This document shows, piece by piece, positions 1 through 6,454 of a DNA stretch of 64,000 nt (position 1 is the stretch's first letter; each line of letters starts with the position of its first letter). The notes under the pieces were generated by a model. It ran no database searches. It saw only the letters and a list, made by a program, of their open reading frames with translations, and was not told the origin of the DNA. The position numbers were made by a program, and so were the translations under genes. Source of the stretch: an uncultured Prevotellaceae bacterium (lineage in GTDB: Bacteria > Bacteroidota > Bacteroidia > Bacteroidales > Bacteroidaceae); NCBI GenBank assembly GCA_946185485.1, contig CAMHJQ010000007.1:1-64000 (forward strand), given 5' to 3'.

Positions 1-108
1 GTGACTTTGTCAGAATGCTATCGGTCCGTGACTTTGTCAGAATGCTATTGGTCCGTGACTTTGTCAGAATGCTATCGGTCCGTGACTTTGTCAGAATGCT
101 ATTGGTCC
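1..108. repeat. Four tandem copies of a 27-bp repeat
   Basis: Four head-to-tail 27-bp units, each starting GTGACTTTGTCAGAATGCTA and differing only at one base (ATCGG in copies 1 and 3, ATTGG in copies 2 and 4). There are no spacers, so it is not a CRISPR array. The last copy contains the stop codon and last residues of the small minus-strand gene at 91-204. The array probably continues beyond the left edge. The alternating variant suggests duplication of a two-unit block. Confidence 0.9.
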
Positions 109-204
109 GAAGCCCATGCACGATGTGGTTCCCAGTGCGGTCAGAGCCGCCGTGAGAATGCTGACGATGACCTGAATGATGGTCTTCCAAGTTTCTTTTT
201 TCAT
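91..204 (-). CDS. Smalltalk-family small membrane peptide
   Basis: A 37-residue peptide, too short for most gene callers. It starts MKKETWKTIIQVIVSILTAA and continues with a hydrophobic stretch ending in a TTSCMG segment, the layout of the Bacteroidales 'smalltalk' family: a charged Lys/Trp start, one membrane helix and a lipobox-like Cys. In this phylum the family typically sits between an HU-like DNA-binding gene and an N-acetylmuramoyl-L-alanine amidase. Here the HU-like gene lies just upstream on the same strand, so the amidase may lie beyond the left edge. Function is unknown. Oddity: the last four codons and the stop lie inside the 27-bp tandem repeat, so repeat changes could alter the C-terminus. 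Confidence 0.75.
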   Translation of the reverse strand: MKKETWKTIIQVIVSILTAALTALGTTSCMGFGPIAF

Positions 205-210
205 AGTTTT

Positions 211-297
211 ATAGTTTAGAGATTAGAGTTTAGAGATTAGAGATTAGAGTTTAGAGATTAGAGTTTAGAGTTTAGAGTTTAGAGTTTAGAGTTTAGA
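211..297. repeat. 7-bp repeat array (GTTTAGA/GATTAGA)
   Basis: About twelve 7-bp units of TTTAGAG and ATTAGAG in an irregular order, between the HU-like gene and the smalltalk gene. One of several heptamer arrays in the window. It would be transcribed in an HU-smalltalk message. Confidence 0.85.
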
Positions 298-361
298 CTG
301 TGCAATTCGTGTTATTCGTAACATTCGTTGTCGTCAATTAATCTCTTGTGTTTTTGTTTCA

Positions 362-394
362 AAAGCGAGCAGGCTTTGCGCCTGCATTCGCTTT
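362..394 (-). terminator. Stem-loop downstream of the HU-like gene
   Basis: Arms AAAGCGA+GCAGGC and GCCTGC+TCGCTTT pair over 13 bp with a two-base bulge and a 5-base loop. It lies 16 bases past the stop of the HU-like gene. On the minus strand only four T follow, so it may be a weak terminator or an attenuator between the HU-like and smalltalk genes. Confidence 0.45.
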
Positions 395-409
395 CGGGAG
401 TTTCGGCGG

Positions 410-853
410 TTAAGGTTCGGGCTCCTCTTCGGGGTCGGGTTTCAGCTGGTCCACGCTGATGAACTCAGCCTTCTTCAGGAACTCGCGGCTCGAGATGTTC
501 ATCTCTTGCTCCTGCTCCGGCAGGAATCGGATGTGCAGGGCCTTGATGTCCGTCAGCACGTTGTACTTCTCCTTGGTCTCGGCGCCCTGGCTCTCGATGG
601 TGGTGTAGAACGTGCCCAGGCCGTCAATCTTCACCTTCTTCGACTCCAGCAGCATCTCAATCAGACACGAGCGGAACTTCTCCAGCACGCCGAACACTAC
701 GTCCTGGGTATAGATGCTACCGTGTTCCGAGATGTGGCGCGACAGCTTGCGTGTGTTCATCGTCTCCAGCGTCTTCACGCGACCGTACCACTTGCCGTAA
801 GCCGAAGACTTCTCGTTCTTGTTCTGGGTTACTTGATAAATAATCTTTGCCAT
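410..853 (-). CDS. HU-like DNA-binding protein (Bacteroidales histone-like family)
   Basis: 147 residues beginning MAKIIYQVTQ. The core resembles the Bacteroidales 'HU-like, putative histone-like' family: an N-terminal KWYGRV segment, a TRKLSRHI helix, then the VKIDGLGTFYTTIES beta-arm region, and an acidic tail ending in DPEEEPEP. The frame stays open to 1039, but the upstream part merely translates a 7-bp repeat array (LQTSNIK repeated), and a good promoter lies inside that extension at 967-998, so the ATG at 853 is chosen. These proteins probably bind or bend DNA; their exact role is not known. Usual partners are a smalltalk peptide and an amidase, and the smalltalk peptide is present downstream. 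Confidence 0.8.
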   Translation of the reverse strand: MAKIIYQVTQNKNEKSSAYGKWYGRVKTLETMNTRKLSRHISEHGSIYTQDVVFGVLEKFRSCLIEMLLESKKVKIDGLGTFYTTIESQGAETKEKYNVLTDIKALHIRFLPEQEQEMNISSREFLKKAEFISVDQLKPDPEEEPEP

Positions 854-870
854 AGTTGTGTGTTTTTTAG

Positions 871-922
871 TTTGAAGTTTGATGTTTGAAGTTTGAAGTT
901 TGATGTTTGAAGTTTGAAGTTT
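871..922. repeat. 7-bp repeat array (GTTTGAA/GTTTGAT) in the HU leader
   Basis: Seven or so 7-bp units alternating GTTTGAA and GTTTGAT, just upstream of the HU-like start codon and inside the predicted 5' leader. Changes in copy number would change leader length without touching the protein. Confidence 0.85.
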
Positions 923-966
923 ATGATTACCTCTGCAGCGGCTTTCATTCCTTTCTTTTGACATTG

Positions 967-998
967 CAAAGGTACGAAGAATAACCTGTGGTTCCAAA
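967..998 (-). promoter_or_regulatory. Promoter of the HU-like gene
   Basis: On the minus strand TTTG (995-998) and TACCTTTG (967-974) are 20 bp apart, matching the Bacteroidota -33/-7 consensus. Predicted leader is about 105 bases and includes the heptamer array. Confidence 0.7.
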
Positions 999-1140
999 TT
1001 TCGCCCTTCGATTTGGGCCGATTTTGATGAAGAATTCATCGAATTTGAACGAACCGTAATTTCGTGCCCTCGAATCCGTAATTTTCGAGCCTTTGAGATT
1101 ACGTTTCATTGCTGACGATCTACTTTGGCATTTTCGGTCA

Positions 1141-1301
1141 TGTCACATTGTAACAATGTAACTTTGTAACATTAAGACCTTACCGAAGTGCAGACAACAA
1201 TAGTTAGAATATTAATAATTATAATTATTATTATTCTAAAGCTAAATTGCACAAAATTGAAAATCCTTATTGTTACATTGTTACAAAGTTACAATGTGAC
1301 A
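1141..1301. repeat. Inverted pair of 33-bp TAACAATGTAAC elements
   Basis: The element at 1141-1173 (TGTCACATTGTAACAATGTA then ACTTTGTAACATT) has a near-identical inverted copy at 1271-1301. The 97 bp between them are very AT-rich and hold no gene. A third related copy lies at 11958-11988. The right copy ends 20 bp before the toxin-antitoxin promoter. Confidence 0.75.
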
Positions 1302-1320
1302 AAAATAATAAGAAAATGTA

Positions 1321-1350
1321 TTGCTTTATAAATAAAAAGTATTATCTTTG
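1321..1350 (+). promoter_or_regulatory. Promoter of the toxin-antitoxin operon
   Basis: TATCTTTG at 1343-1350 with TTG at 1321-1323, a spacing close to the Bacteroidota consensus. The antitoxin ATG is 31 bases further on. Confidence 0.6.
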
Positions 1351-1380
1351 CAGTCGAAAGCAATTAATTATATTACAAAT

Positions 1381-1635
1381 ATGGCAACAACAATTATCAG
1401 AAAATCTGCCTCATTCCGATTTAGAGCCGATTTGTTGGAGAAACTGAAGAGCAACGCAGTCAGAGAAAACAGAACCCTCAACAACTACGTGGAGAGTGTG
1501 CTGCTCGACTACATCTTTAATGAACCGAACGAAACGACAAAGGCTGCCATTCGGGAAGCCATGTCGGGCCGTAACCCGAACAAGGTCTACGACAATGTAG
1601 ACGATATGTTTGACGACATTCTGAACGAAGAATGA
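1381..1635 (+). CDS. Ribbon-helix-helix type II antitoxin (RelB/DinJ-like)
   Basis: 84 residues starting MATTIIRKSASFRFRADLLE. The N-terminal 45 residues look like a ribbon-helix-helix DNA-binding fold: a short strand (SASFRFRADLLEKLKSNAV) followed by RTLNNYVESVLLDYI. The rest is an acidic tail (NVDDMFDDILNEE) that would wrap the toxin. It overlaps the downstream toxin start by 4 bases (ATGA), the usual sign of translational coupling in type II pairs. The in-frame ATG at 1348 is rejected because the promoter -7 box ends at 1350. The product should neutralise the toxin and repress its own promoter. Confidence 0.8.
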   Translation: MATTIIRKSASFRFRADLLEKLKSNAVRENRTLNNYVESVLLDYIFNEPNETTKAAIREAMSGRNPNKVYDNVDDMFDDILNEE

Positions 1636-1904
1636 AGAAACTACAGCCTACTAGCCAATATAAGAAAGACCTGAAACGGTATAGGAATAATCCTCAGAAG
1701 TTGGCCGATCTGAAAGAAGTGCTTAAAATGCTTCAGAACGAGCAGCCCATTCCGGCAGATTATCTCCCGCATCCGTTAAGCGGGAAATATAAAGGTTGTT
1801 TGGAATGTCACATCAATGGTGATTTTCTGCTGATATGGTATGACAAGAATAGAGACGTTATCGAATTGGTACGACTGGGCAGCCACAGTGAGCTGTTCAG
1901 GTAA
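1632..1904 (+). CDS. YafQ/RelE-family mRNA interferase toxin
   Basis: 90 residues. The pattern KKDLKRYRNN near the N-terminus, HPLSGKYKGCLECHINGDFL in the middle and LIWYDKNRDVIELVRLGSHSELF at the end is typical of YafQ-type members of the RelE/ParE superfamily. The His in HPL, the His in ECHI and the C-terminal GSHSELF carry the residues used for ribosome-dependent mRNA cleavage in YafQ. Length matches the family. It is translationally coupled to the antitoxin and followed by a long non-coding stretch, so the pair is a free-standing unit. Confidence 0.85.
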   Translation: MKKLQPTSQYKKDLKRYRNNPQKLADLKEVLKMLQNEQPIPADYLPHPLSGKYKGCLECHINGDFLLIWYDKNRDVIELVRLGSHSELFR

Positions 1905-2063
1905 TGAAAAAAGCTGTTCTCGGACGGCCATGTCCATTCAAGAAAGAATGGCGGAGCTTTAATTATCTGCTGCAAGGATAGGCCTTATTTTCGAACAATC
2001 CAATTATTTTGAGATTTTTTGTAGAAAAAGCAGAAAATCGAGGTTTATATCGGATTTTATTTG

Positions 2064-2400
2064 TATTTTTGCATCGTCCAAACCTAAGCCTGCGGGCTGG
2101 ATGGTAAGGACAACGACATATTAAGAGGCGTCATTGATGCTTTGTTTTTGACCGTTTGAACGTAGGAAACTCAAGCTTGTAATCAAAGACAATGCGGAGG
2201 TGAATGCTACGGGTGTAGTATATACAACCCGGAGTGTGCTGCGAGGCTTAATTGCCTCGGCACACTTTTGGGTGTCTTGTATACTGACCGGCGTGGGTAT
2301 TCAGACTCTGTTGTTCTTTACAAGTGGCTTCCTACGGCCAAAACGGGGAACGGCAGATGAGGGTACCCCGCTTTTTGTATGTGGTTCTTGCAAGTGATTT
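2064..2400 (+). ncRNA. Candidate structured RNA upstream of the RM gene
   Basis: A 570-bp stretch (1905-2474) has no convincing protein. Within it a possible -7 box (TATTTTTG, 2064-2071) is followed by strong secondary structure. Around 2234-2264 GTGTGC-TG-CGAGGC pairs with GCCTCG-GCACAC across a TTAATT loop. CTTGT (2276-2280) can pair with ACAAG (2319-2323). CGGGG near 2344 pairs with CCCCG near 2366, followed by CTTTTTG, which could end the transcript. Both strands have short open frames (65 aa at 2200-2397 plus, 71 aa at 2301-2516 minus), probably over-predictions. The strand is inferred from the promoter-like box and T run. I cannot name the family; a leader for the downstream gene is an alternative. 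Confidence 0.4.
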
Positions 2401-2474
2401 CTAATCATTCTGGCATTGGGGTATCGGTCGGATAATTGCTGGGGGTATAAACGCCGGTACGAATATAAATAATT

Positions 2475-5024
2475 ATGATAACAGTCGACGAATGGGTAGA
2501 ATCGCAAGAATTCCAAATTAGATTGGATTCAGAAGGGAAAATCATAGACTACATTAATCCTGATACTCATAGACCTAATACTCCTGAAGAAAGGATTAGG
2601 CAAAAGACCTCTCGCATATTAGTAGAGGAATTCCGATACGACAAATCAACGATTGCTATTGAACGTGGTATCCAAATTGGCCGTGAGACTAAACGTGCTG
2701 ATATTGTCATTTATGAAGATGCTTTGTCGAACAATAGCAAACTGCAAGAGAAAATTTTTCTGATAGCAGAAATCAAAGCTCCAAATATTAAGGAGCCTGA
2801 TGGGCAACTAATATCTTATATCTGCTCAACTTCTGCAAAAGGTGGTTTTTGGACAAACGGCGACAAAATAATCTTCTACAGAAGGTATGAGAACAATGAC
2901 ATTGAAGAATATATAGGAATTCCGAGAAAAGGAGAGCCTTGGGATGCAATCGGCACGTACAAGAAAAGCGATTTGGTAATACCGGTAGATTTAAAGCTGG
3001 CTTTCAAGAGGTGCCATAATGCCATGTATCGTGCAGGAATAGACTCGGAAGACGTTGCTTTGGATATGACTCGTATACTACTAGCCAAGCATGAAGACGA
3101 GGAGAGCGCCAACGAAGATTGTCTCTTCCGAATGACCCAAGAAGAATACTTAAATCCGAATCTGCGGCATCAAGCCTGTAAAAGAGTGAGAGATCTGTTT
3201 GATGCAGTTCGTCAACGCTATCCTGATGTGTTTGGAAAGAATGAAGAAATCACAGTATCTGACGACAAGCTTGCTATAGTAATTTCGCAGTTGCAGAAAT
3301 ACTCTTTCCTTGATTCCCCATATGATGTTATTGGCACTGCATACGAGATCTATGTAGCATCGCACTTGAAAGGAGAAAGAGGACAATATTTTACAAATCG
3401 CCTTGTGGTATCCATGATGATTGAAATGGTATCCCCTAACGAGAAGTCTATTATTCTTGATCCTTCATGTGGCAGCGGTGGCTTTTTGATTTCCTCAATG
3501 AACTACATATTCAAAAGAATAGACGATTCAAATAGAGGAGCGAATGCAAAAGAAGTCTTGAAAAGAGAAGTGGTGCACCACTTGTTTGGTATAGACATAT
3601 CACCAAAATTAGTAAAGATTGCCAAAGCAAACATGTTGTTGGGGAAAGATGGACATGGTGGTATAGAACGCGTAGATAGTCTGAAAGAGACGAATCTGCT
3701 TTCTGCTAAGTTCAAGGAAATATGTGGATTTGGAATGCCCGACATAATACTGTCTAATCCACCATTTGGTTCAGGTGTGGATATAAGGATTAAAGATTCT
3801 ACCACATTGAGCAAATTTGAAATTGGCAAATTATGGAACGTTGGCGACAATGGTGATATTTTCTTCGAAGAAAAACTAAATGAAAGCATAGGTATAGCTC
3901 CGGAGTTGTTGTTTGCTGAACAATATTTGAAGTGGATAAAAGAAGACGGACTCATTTGTATAGTAATGGCAAAGGGCCAATTGGATAATAGAGAGGCTTA
4001 TGCAATAAGAAGAAAAATATTGAGTGAAACGATGCTCCTTGCCGTTGTCAATCTTCACGAGAACACTTTCGAACCTTTCTGTGGCTCAAAGGCATCTGTG
4101 TTGCTGATGAAAAAGTGCAAGCCTCTTACTGATTATCGGGTTTTTATGGCAATTTCAAATAAGGTAGGACAGAATAGTCGCGGCGAAACTTTGTTGAAAA
4201 AGGATGCTAACGGCGACCCCATTGTAGTTGATGGTGTTCATAAACTTGACGAAGACTTGTCTGAAATAGCTGCAAGTTATAACCAGTTCAAGAAAGGAGA
4301 ACTTATAGAAAGTGAATTTCGTTTTTCTATTTCTATCAATGATATTGATCCCTCTTCGCTTTCTTTTAACCCCGTCCATTACCTGCCCAAGCATAACGAG
4401 GCATTACAAAAAGTATTATTGTTAAATGAAAACCCAGATTATGAGGTTAAGACTCTTAACTCTATAGCTCAATCTGTATTTAATGGTCCGAGATTTAAAA
4501 GGCCTTATGCAGATGATGGTGTTACAAGTGGCGAAGGTATTAGAAAGTTCTTCACAGGGACTGCAATAACCCAGCTGCATGGAGAAAATGTAAAGTACCT
4601 AGACGAAAATAAATGCAACAAACAACTATTAAAACAACTTAAGGTGCTCACGATTCACAAAGGGTATATTCTTATATCTGATTCCGGGACACTTGGAAGG
4701 ATTACTTATGCATTGGAACAGCATGATGGTCATGTGGCAACAAACAATTTAATCAGGGTTGTTATTGAAGATGAAAATCTAAGAGGTTACGTTTATCAAT
4801 TCCTAAAATCGCCTACCGGTCAAAGCCTCATTTTAAAGAATGCATATGGCACAAATCAAGAGCATTTGGAACCCGATGTGATTGCTAACATACTAATACC
4901 CATTCCAAAGGATCAGAACATCATTAAGGAAATCGGTGGAAAAGTAATAGCTTCCATTGAGGCGTTAGAATCATCTATCAGAGACAATGATGAGGCTAAT
5001 AGGCTCCTTTCTGCTGTATTGTAA
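2475..5024 (+). CDS. Single-chain restriction-modification enzyme (HsdR_N nuclease + N6-adenine methylase + TRD)
   Basis: 849 residues in three parts. Residues about 30-150 resemble the type I R-subunit nuclease domain: RADIVIYED with the Asp, then IAEIKAP giving the E-x-K of a PD-(D/E)XK site. Residues about 250-560 are a type I M-subunit methylase: GQYFTNRLVVSMM, the SAM motif LDPSCGSGGFL, and the catalytic NPPF in DIILSNPPFGSG. Residues about 640-849 resemble a single target-recognition domain. No helicase motor is evident, so it is nearer to type IIG enzymes than to three-subunit type I systems. There is no separate hsdS or hsdR next to it. It likely methylates adenine at a specific site and cuts unmodified DNA. 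No clear -7 box of its own was seen. Confidence 0.8.
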   Translation: MITVDEWVESQEFQIRLDSEGKIIDYINPDTHRPNTPEERIRQKTSRILVEEFRYDKSTIAIERGIQIGRETKRADIVIYEDALSNNSKLQEKIFLIAEIKAPNIKEPDGQLISYICSTSAKGGFWTNGDKIIFYRRYENNDIEEYIGIPRKGEPWDAIGTYKKSDLVIPVDLKLAFKRCHNAMYRAGIDSEDVALDMTRILLAKHEDEESANEDCLFRMTQEEYLNPNLRHQACKRVRDLFDAVRQRYPDVFGKNEEITVSDDKLAIVISQLQKYSFLDSPYDVIGTAYEIYVASHLKGERGQYFTNRLVVSMMIEMVSPNEKSIILDPSCGSGGFLISSMNYIFKRIDDSNRGANAKEVLKREVVHHLFGIDISPKLVKIAKANMLLGKDGHGGIERVDSLKETNLLSAKFKEICGFGMPDIILSNPPFGSGVDIRIKDSTTLSKFEIGKLWNVGDNGDIFFEEKLNESIGIAPELLFAEQYLKWIKEDGLICIVMAKGQLDNREAYAIRRKILSETMLLAVVNLHENTFEPFCGSKASVLLMKKCKPLTDYRVFMAISNKVGQNSRGETLLKKDANGDPIVVDGVHKLDEDLSEIAASYNQFKKGELIESEFRFSISINDIDPSSLSFNPVHYLPKHNEALQKVLLLNENPDYEVKTLNSIAQSVFNGPRFKRPYADDGVTSGEGIRKFFTGTAITQLHGENVKYLDENKCNKQLLKQLKVLTIHKGYILISDSGTLGRITYALEQHDGHVATNNLIRVVIEDENLRGYVYQFLKSPTGQSLILKNAYGTNQEHLEPDVIANILIPIPKDQNIIKEIGGKVIASIEALESSIRDNDEANRLLSAVL

Positions 5025-5047
5025 TTGATTCATTCGTATAAATGCAG

Positions 5048-5123
5048 ATTTTTCCAAAATAAAACTTAAAAAACTTGCAGATTTCGGAAAATGGTATTAT
5101 ATTTGCAACCAAATTTCTGAAAT
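5048..5123 (+). promoter_or_regulatory. Promoter and three palindromic operators of the TAC operon
   Basis: CTTG (5074-5077) and TATATTTG (5098-5105) are 20 bp apart. Three similar palindromes surround them: ATTTTTCCAAAAT (5048-5060), ATTTCGGAAAAT (5081-5092) and ATTTCTGAAAT (5113-5123), the last ending immediately before the start codon. The middle site lies between the two promoter boxes. This is the layout expected for autorepression by the ribbon-helix-helix domain of the HicB-like protein. Confidence 0.6.
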
Positions 5124-5450
5124 ATGGCAAAATTCAAGTTTAAAGGAACTACGACGGAGGATGTCGAAGTAGAACTGGAAGAGCTCTGCACGATGGATGC
5201 CAAAGAAATACCGCTTAACCATATCATTAAGGTGGTAAGTGTGATTGGTGTCGAGCAAGTTGTAGGGCAGAATACAGGTTCTATGGTTAGATTTCAACAC
5301 CCTGACGTTGACACCTTTGGCCACTATTTCGGCGTACACAAGGTGCATAAAGGTAAAGGAGAAGACTTGGTGATGAAGGTTAATTTCAAGCAGTATATGA
5401 TGCCCCATTTAAGAAGAATAATTGCTATTCGTAAAGCAAAAGGTATTTAA
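5124..5450 (+). CDS. Putative HicA-like toxin of a TAC module
   Basis: 108 residues, first gene of a six-gene operon. The sequence alone is not a confident family match. The second half (MVRFQHP...HYFGVHK...LVMKVNFKQYMMPHLRRIIA) loosely resembles the HicA pattern of a basic beta-sheet with conserved His followed by a C-terminal helix, and it directly precedes a clear HicB-type antitoxin and a SecB-like chaperone, the gene order known for HicAB-type toxin-antitoxin-chaperone systems. It is longer than usual HicA (60-80 aa), with an acidic N-terminal extension (TTEDVEVELEELCTMDAKEI). If HicA-like, it would act as an RNA-cleaving toxin. An unrelated toxin fold is possible. Confidence 0.5.
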   Translation: MAKFKFKGTTTEDVEVELEELCTMDAKEIPLNHIIKVVSVIGVEQVVGQNTGSMVRFQHPDVDTFGHYFGVHKVHKGKGEDLVMKVNFKQYMMPHLRRIIAIRKAKGI

Positions 5451-5492
5451 GACTGAAAACAACATTATTATAACATTATATATTATTTAATT

Positions 5493-6014
5493 ATGAAGAG
5501 CTTAGAGTTTTACAAATCTCTCGAATATGATATTATCATAAAGAGAGAAGAACTTGACGGCGAAAAATGGTATGTGGCTTACTGCAATGAATTCGGTATT
5601 AGCGCATGCCACGGGATTGGCGACACCCGTGAAGAAGCCGTCAACAGCTACTTGGAGGAAAAGGACGCATTTCTGGAATTGCTTTACTCACGCGGTGAGG
5701 CCATACCAGAACCTTCTCCTGCGGACAATAACTTCAGTGGCACATTCTCTGTACGCACTTCACCTTGGCTTCACGCTCTGATTGCAAGCCAAGCAAAGAA
5801 GAACGACGTATCTATCAATTCTTATGTAAATCAGATTCTGGCATATTGTGTCGGTCAAGACACGATGTGTCAGAAGTTTGACGAATATTCCCAAAGGCTG
5901 ACTATTAGATTATCGGAGCAATACAACATGATTATGGGCGGTATTGACGATATCCAGTACAATAAGCCTGAAATGAAAAAAGAAGAAACAACAATTTTCA
6001 AACTATCAGCATGA
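5493..6014 (+). CDS. hicB: HicB-family antitoxin with C-terminal extension
   Basis: 173 residues. Residues 10-65 have the HicB partial RNase H fold (KREELDGEKWYVAYCNEFGI followed by GIGDTREEAVNSYLEEKDAF). Residues 82-120 are a ribbon-helix-helix domain (SGTFSVRTSPWLHALIASQA then KKNDVSINSYVNQIL). About 50 further residues follow, longer than in ordinary HicB. In TAC systems the antitoxin carries a C-terminal chaperone-addiction (ChAD) segment bound by the SecB-like partner; the tail here is a good candidate. The stop overlaps the chaperone start by 4 bases. It should neutralise the toxin and bind the palindromes at 5048-5123. Confidence 0.8.
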   Translation: MKSLEFYKSLEYDIIIKREELDGEKWYVAYCNEFGISACHGIGDTREEAVNSYLEEKDAFLELLYSRGEAIPEPSPADNNFSGTFSVRTSPWLHALIASQAKKNDVSINSYVNQILAYCVGQDTMCQKFDEYSQRLTIRLSEQYNMIMGGIDDIQYNKPEMKKEETTIFKLSA

Positions 6015-6448
6015 AGAAGCCGGTTATATCTCCAGAAGAATATGCGAACATACTTTCATCCATGTCTTTATCGCAAATCCTTCTAAATGATTGTAGTTCA
6101 AAAAAGCACGAAGTAAAGTCTAAGGGTGGTGCAATTGATTTGGATATATCGATGAAACTTGGATATGAGCAAAATGCAAGTGAGGTTAGTTTCATTACTA
6201 CTTACAAACTTGATGGCGTTAAACGTTCAGAAGGTACAGAGGAGAAAGTGTTTGCTATAACAGCCAGTTACCAGTTGTCGTATATGAAGACAAAGGAAAT
6301 TGAGATCACTAAAGAGTTCGTAAATGTGTTTAAAGACAATAGCATAGAACTGGTATCATGGCCTTACTTCCGCGAGTTTGTCCAAAATATGATCTCACGA
6401 ATGGGATTCCCGCCATTGACGCTCCCAAGCAAGTTTTTCAGTAAATAA
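6011..6448 (+). CDS. SecB-like chaperone of the TAC module
   Basis: 145 residues. The SecB pattern is clear: VSFITTYKLDGV, VFAITASYQLSYM, and the C-terminal signature WPYFREFVQNMISRMGFPPL followed by TLP. Genome-encoded SecB normally stands alone and serves protein export. This copy is translationally coupled to a HicB-type antitoxin, which is the arrangement of toxin-antitoxin-chaperone systems such as Rv1955-Rv1957, where the chaperone protects the antitoxin from aggregation and degradation. The next gene begins only 6 bases after its stop, so the operon continues. Confidence 0.85.
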   Translation: MKKPVISPEEYANILSSMSLSQILLNDCSSKKHEVKSKGGAIDLDISMKLGYEQNASEVSFITTYKLDGVKRSEGTEEKVFAITASYQLSYMKTKEIEITKEFVNVFKDNSIELVSWPYFREFVQNMISRMGFPPLTLPSKFFSK

Positions 6449-6454
6449 TTTAGA

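Noticed and set aside
1..108. Possible CRISPR array
   Set aside because: The 27-bp units are directly adjacent with no spacers and no Cas genes are present.
1..219. 72-residue plus-strand open frame over the repeats
   Set aside because: It only translates the tandem repeat and the complement of the smalltalk gene.
853..1039. N-terminal extension of the HU-like protein
   Set aside because: It translates heptamer repeats and contains the gene's own promoter.
2200..2397. 65-residue open frame
   Set aside because: It overlaps strong RNA structure and has no family features; the opposite-strand frame is equally open.
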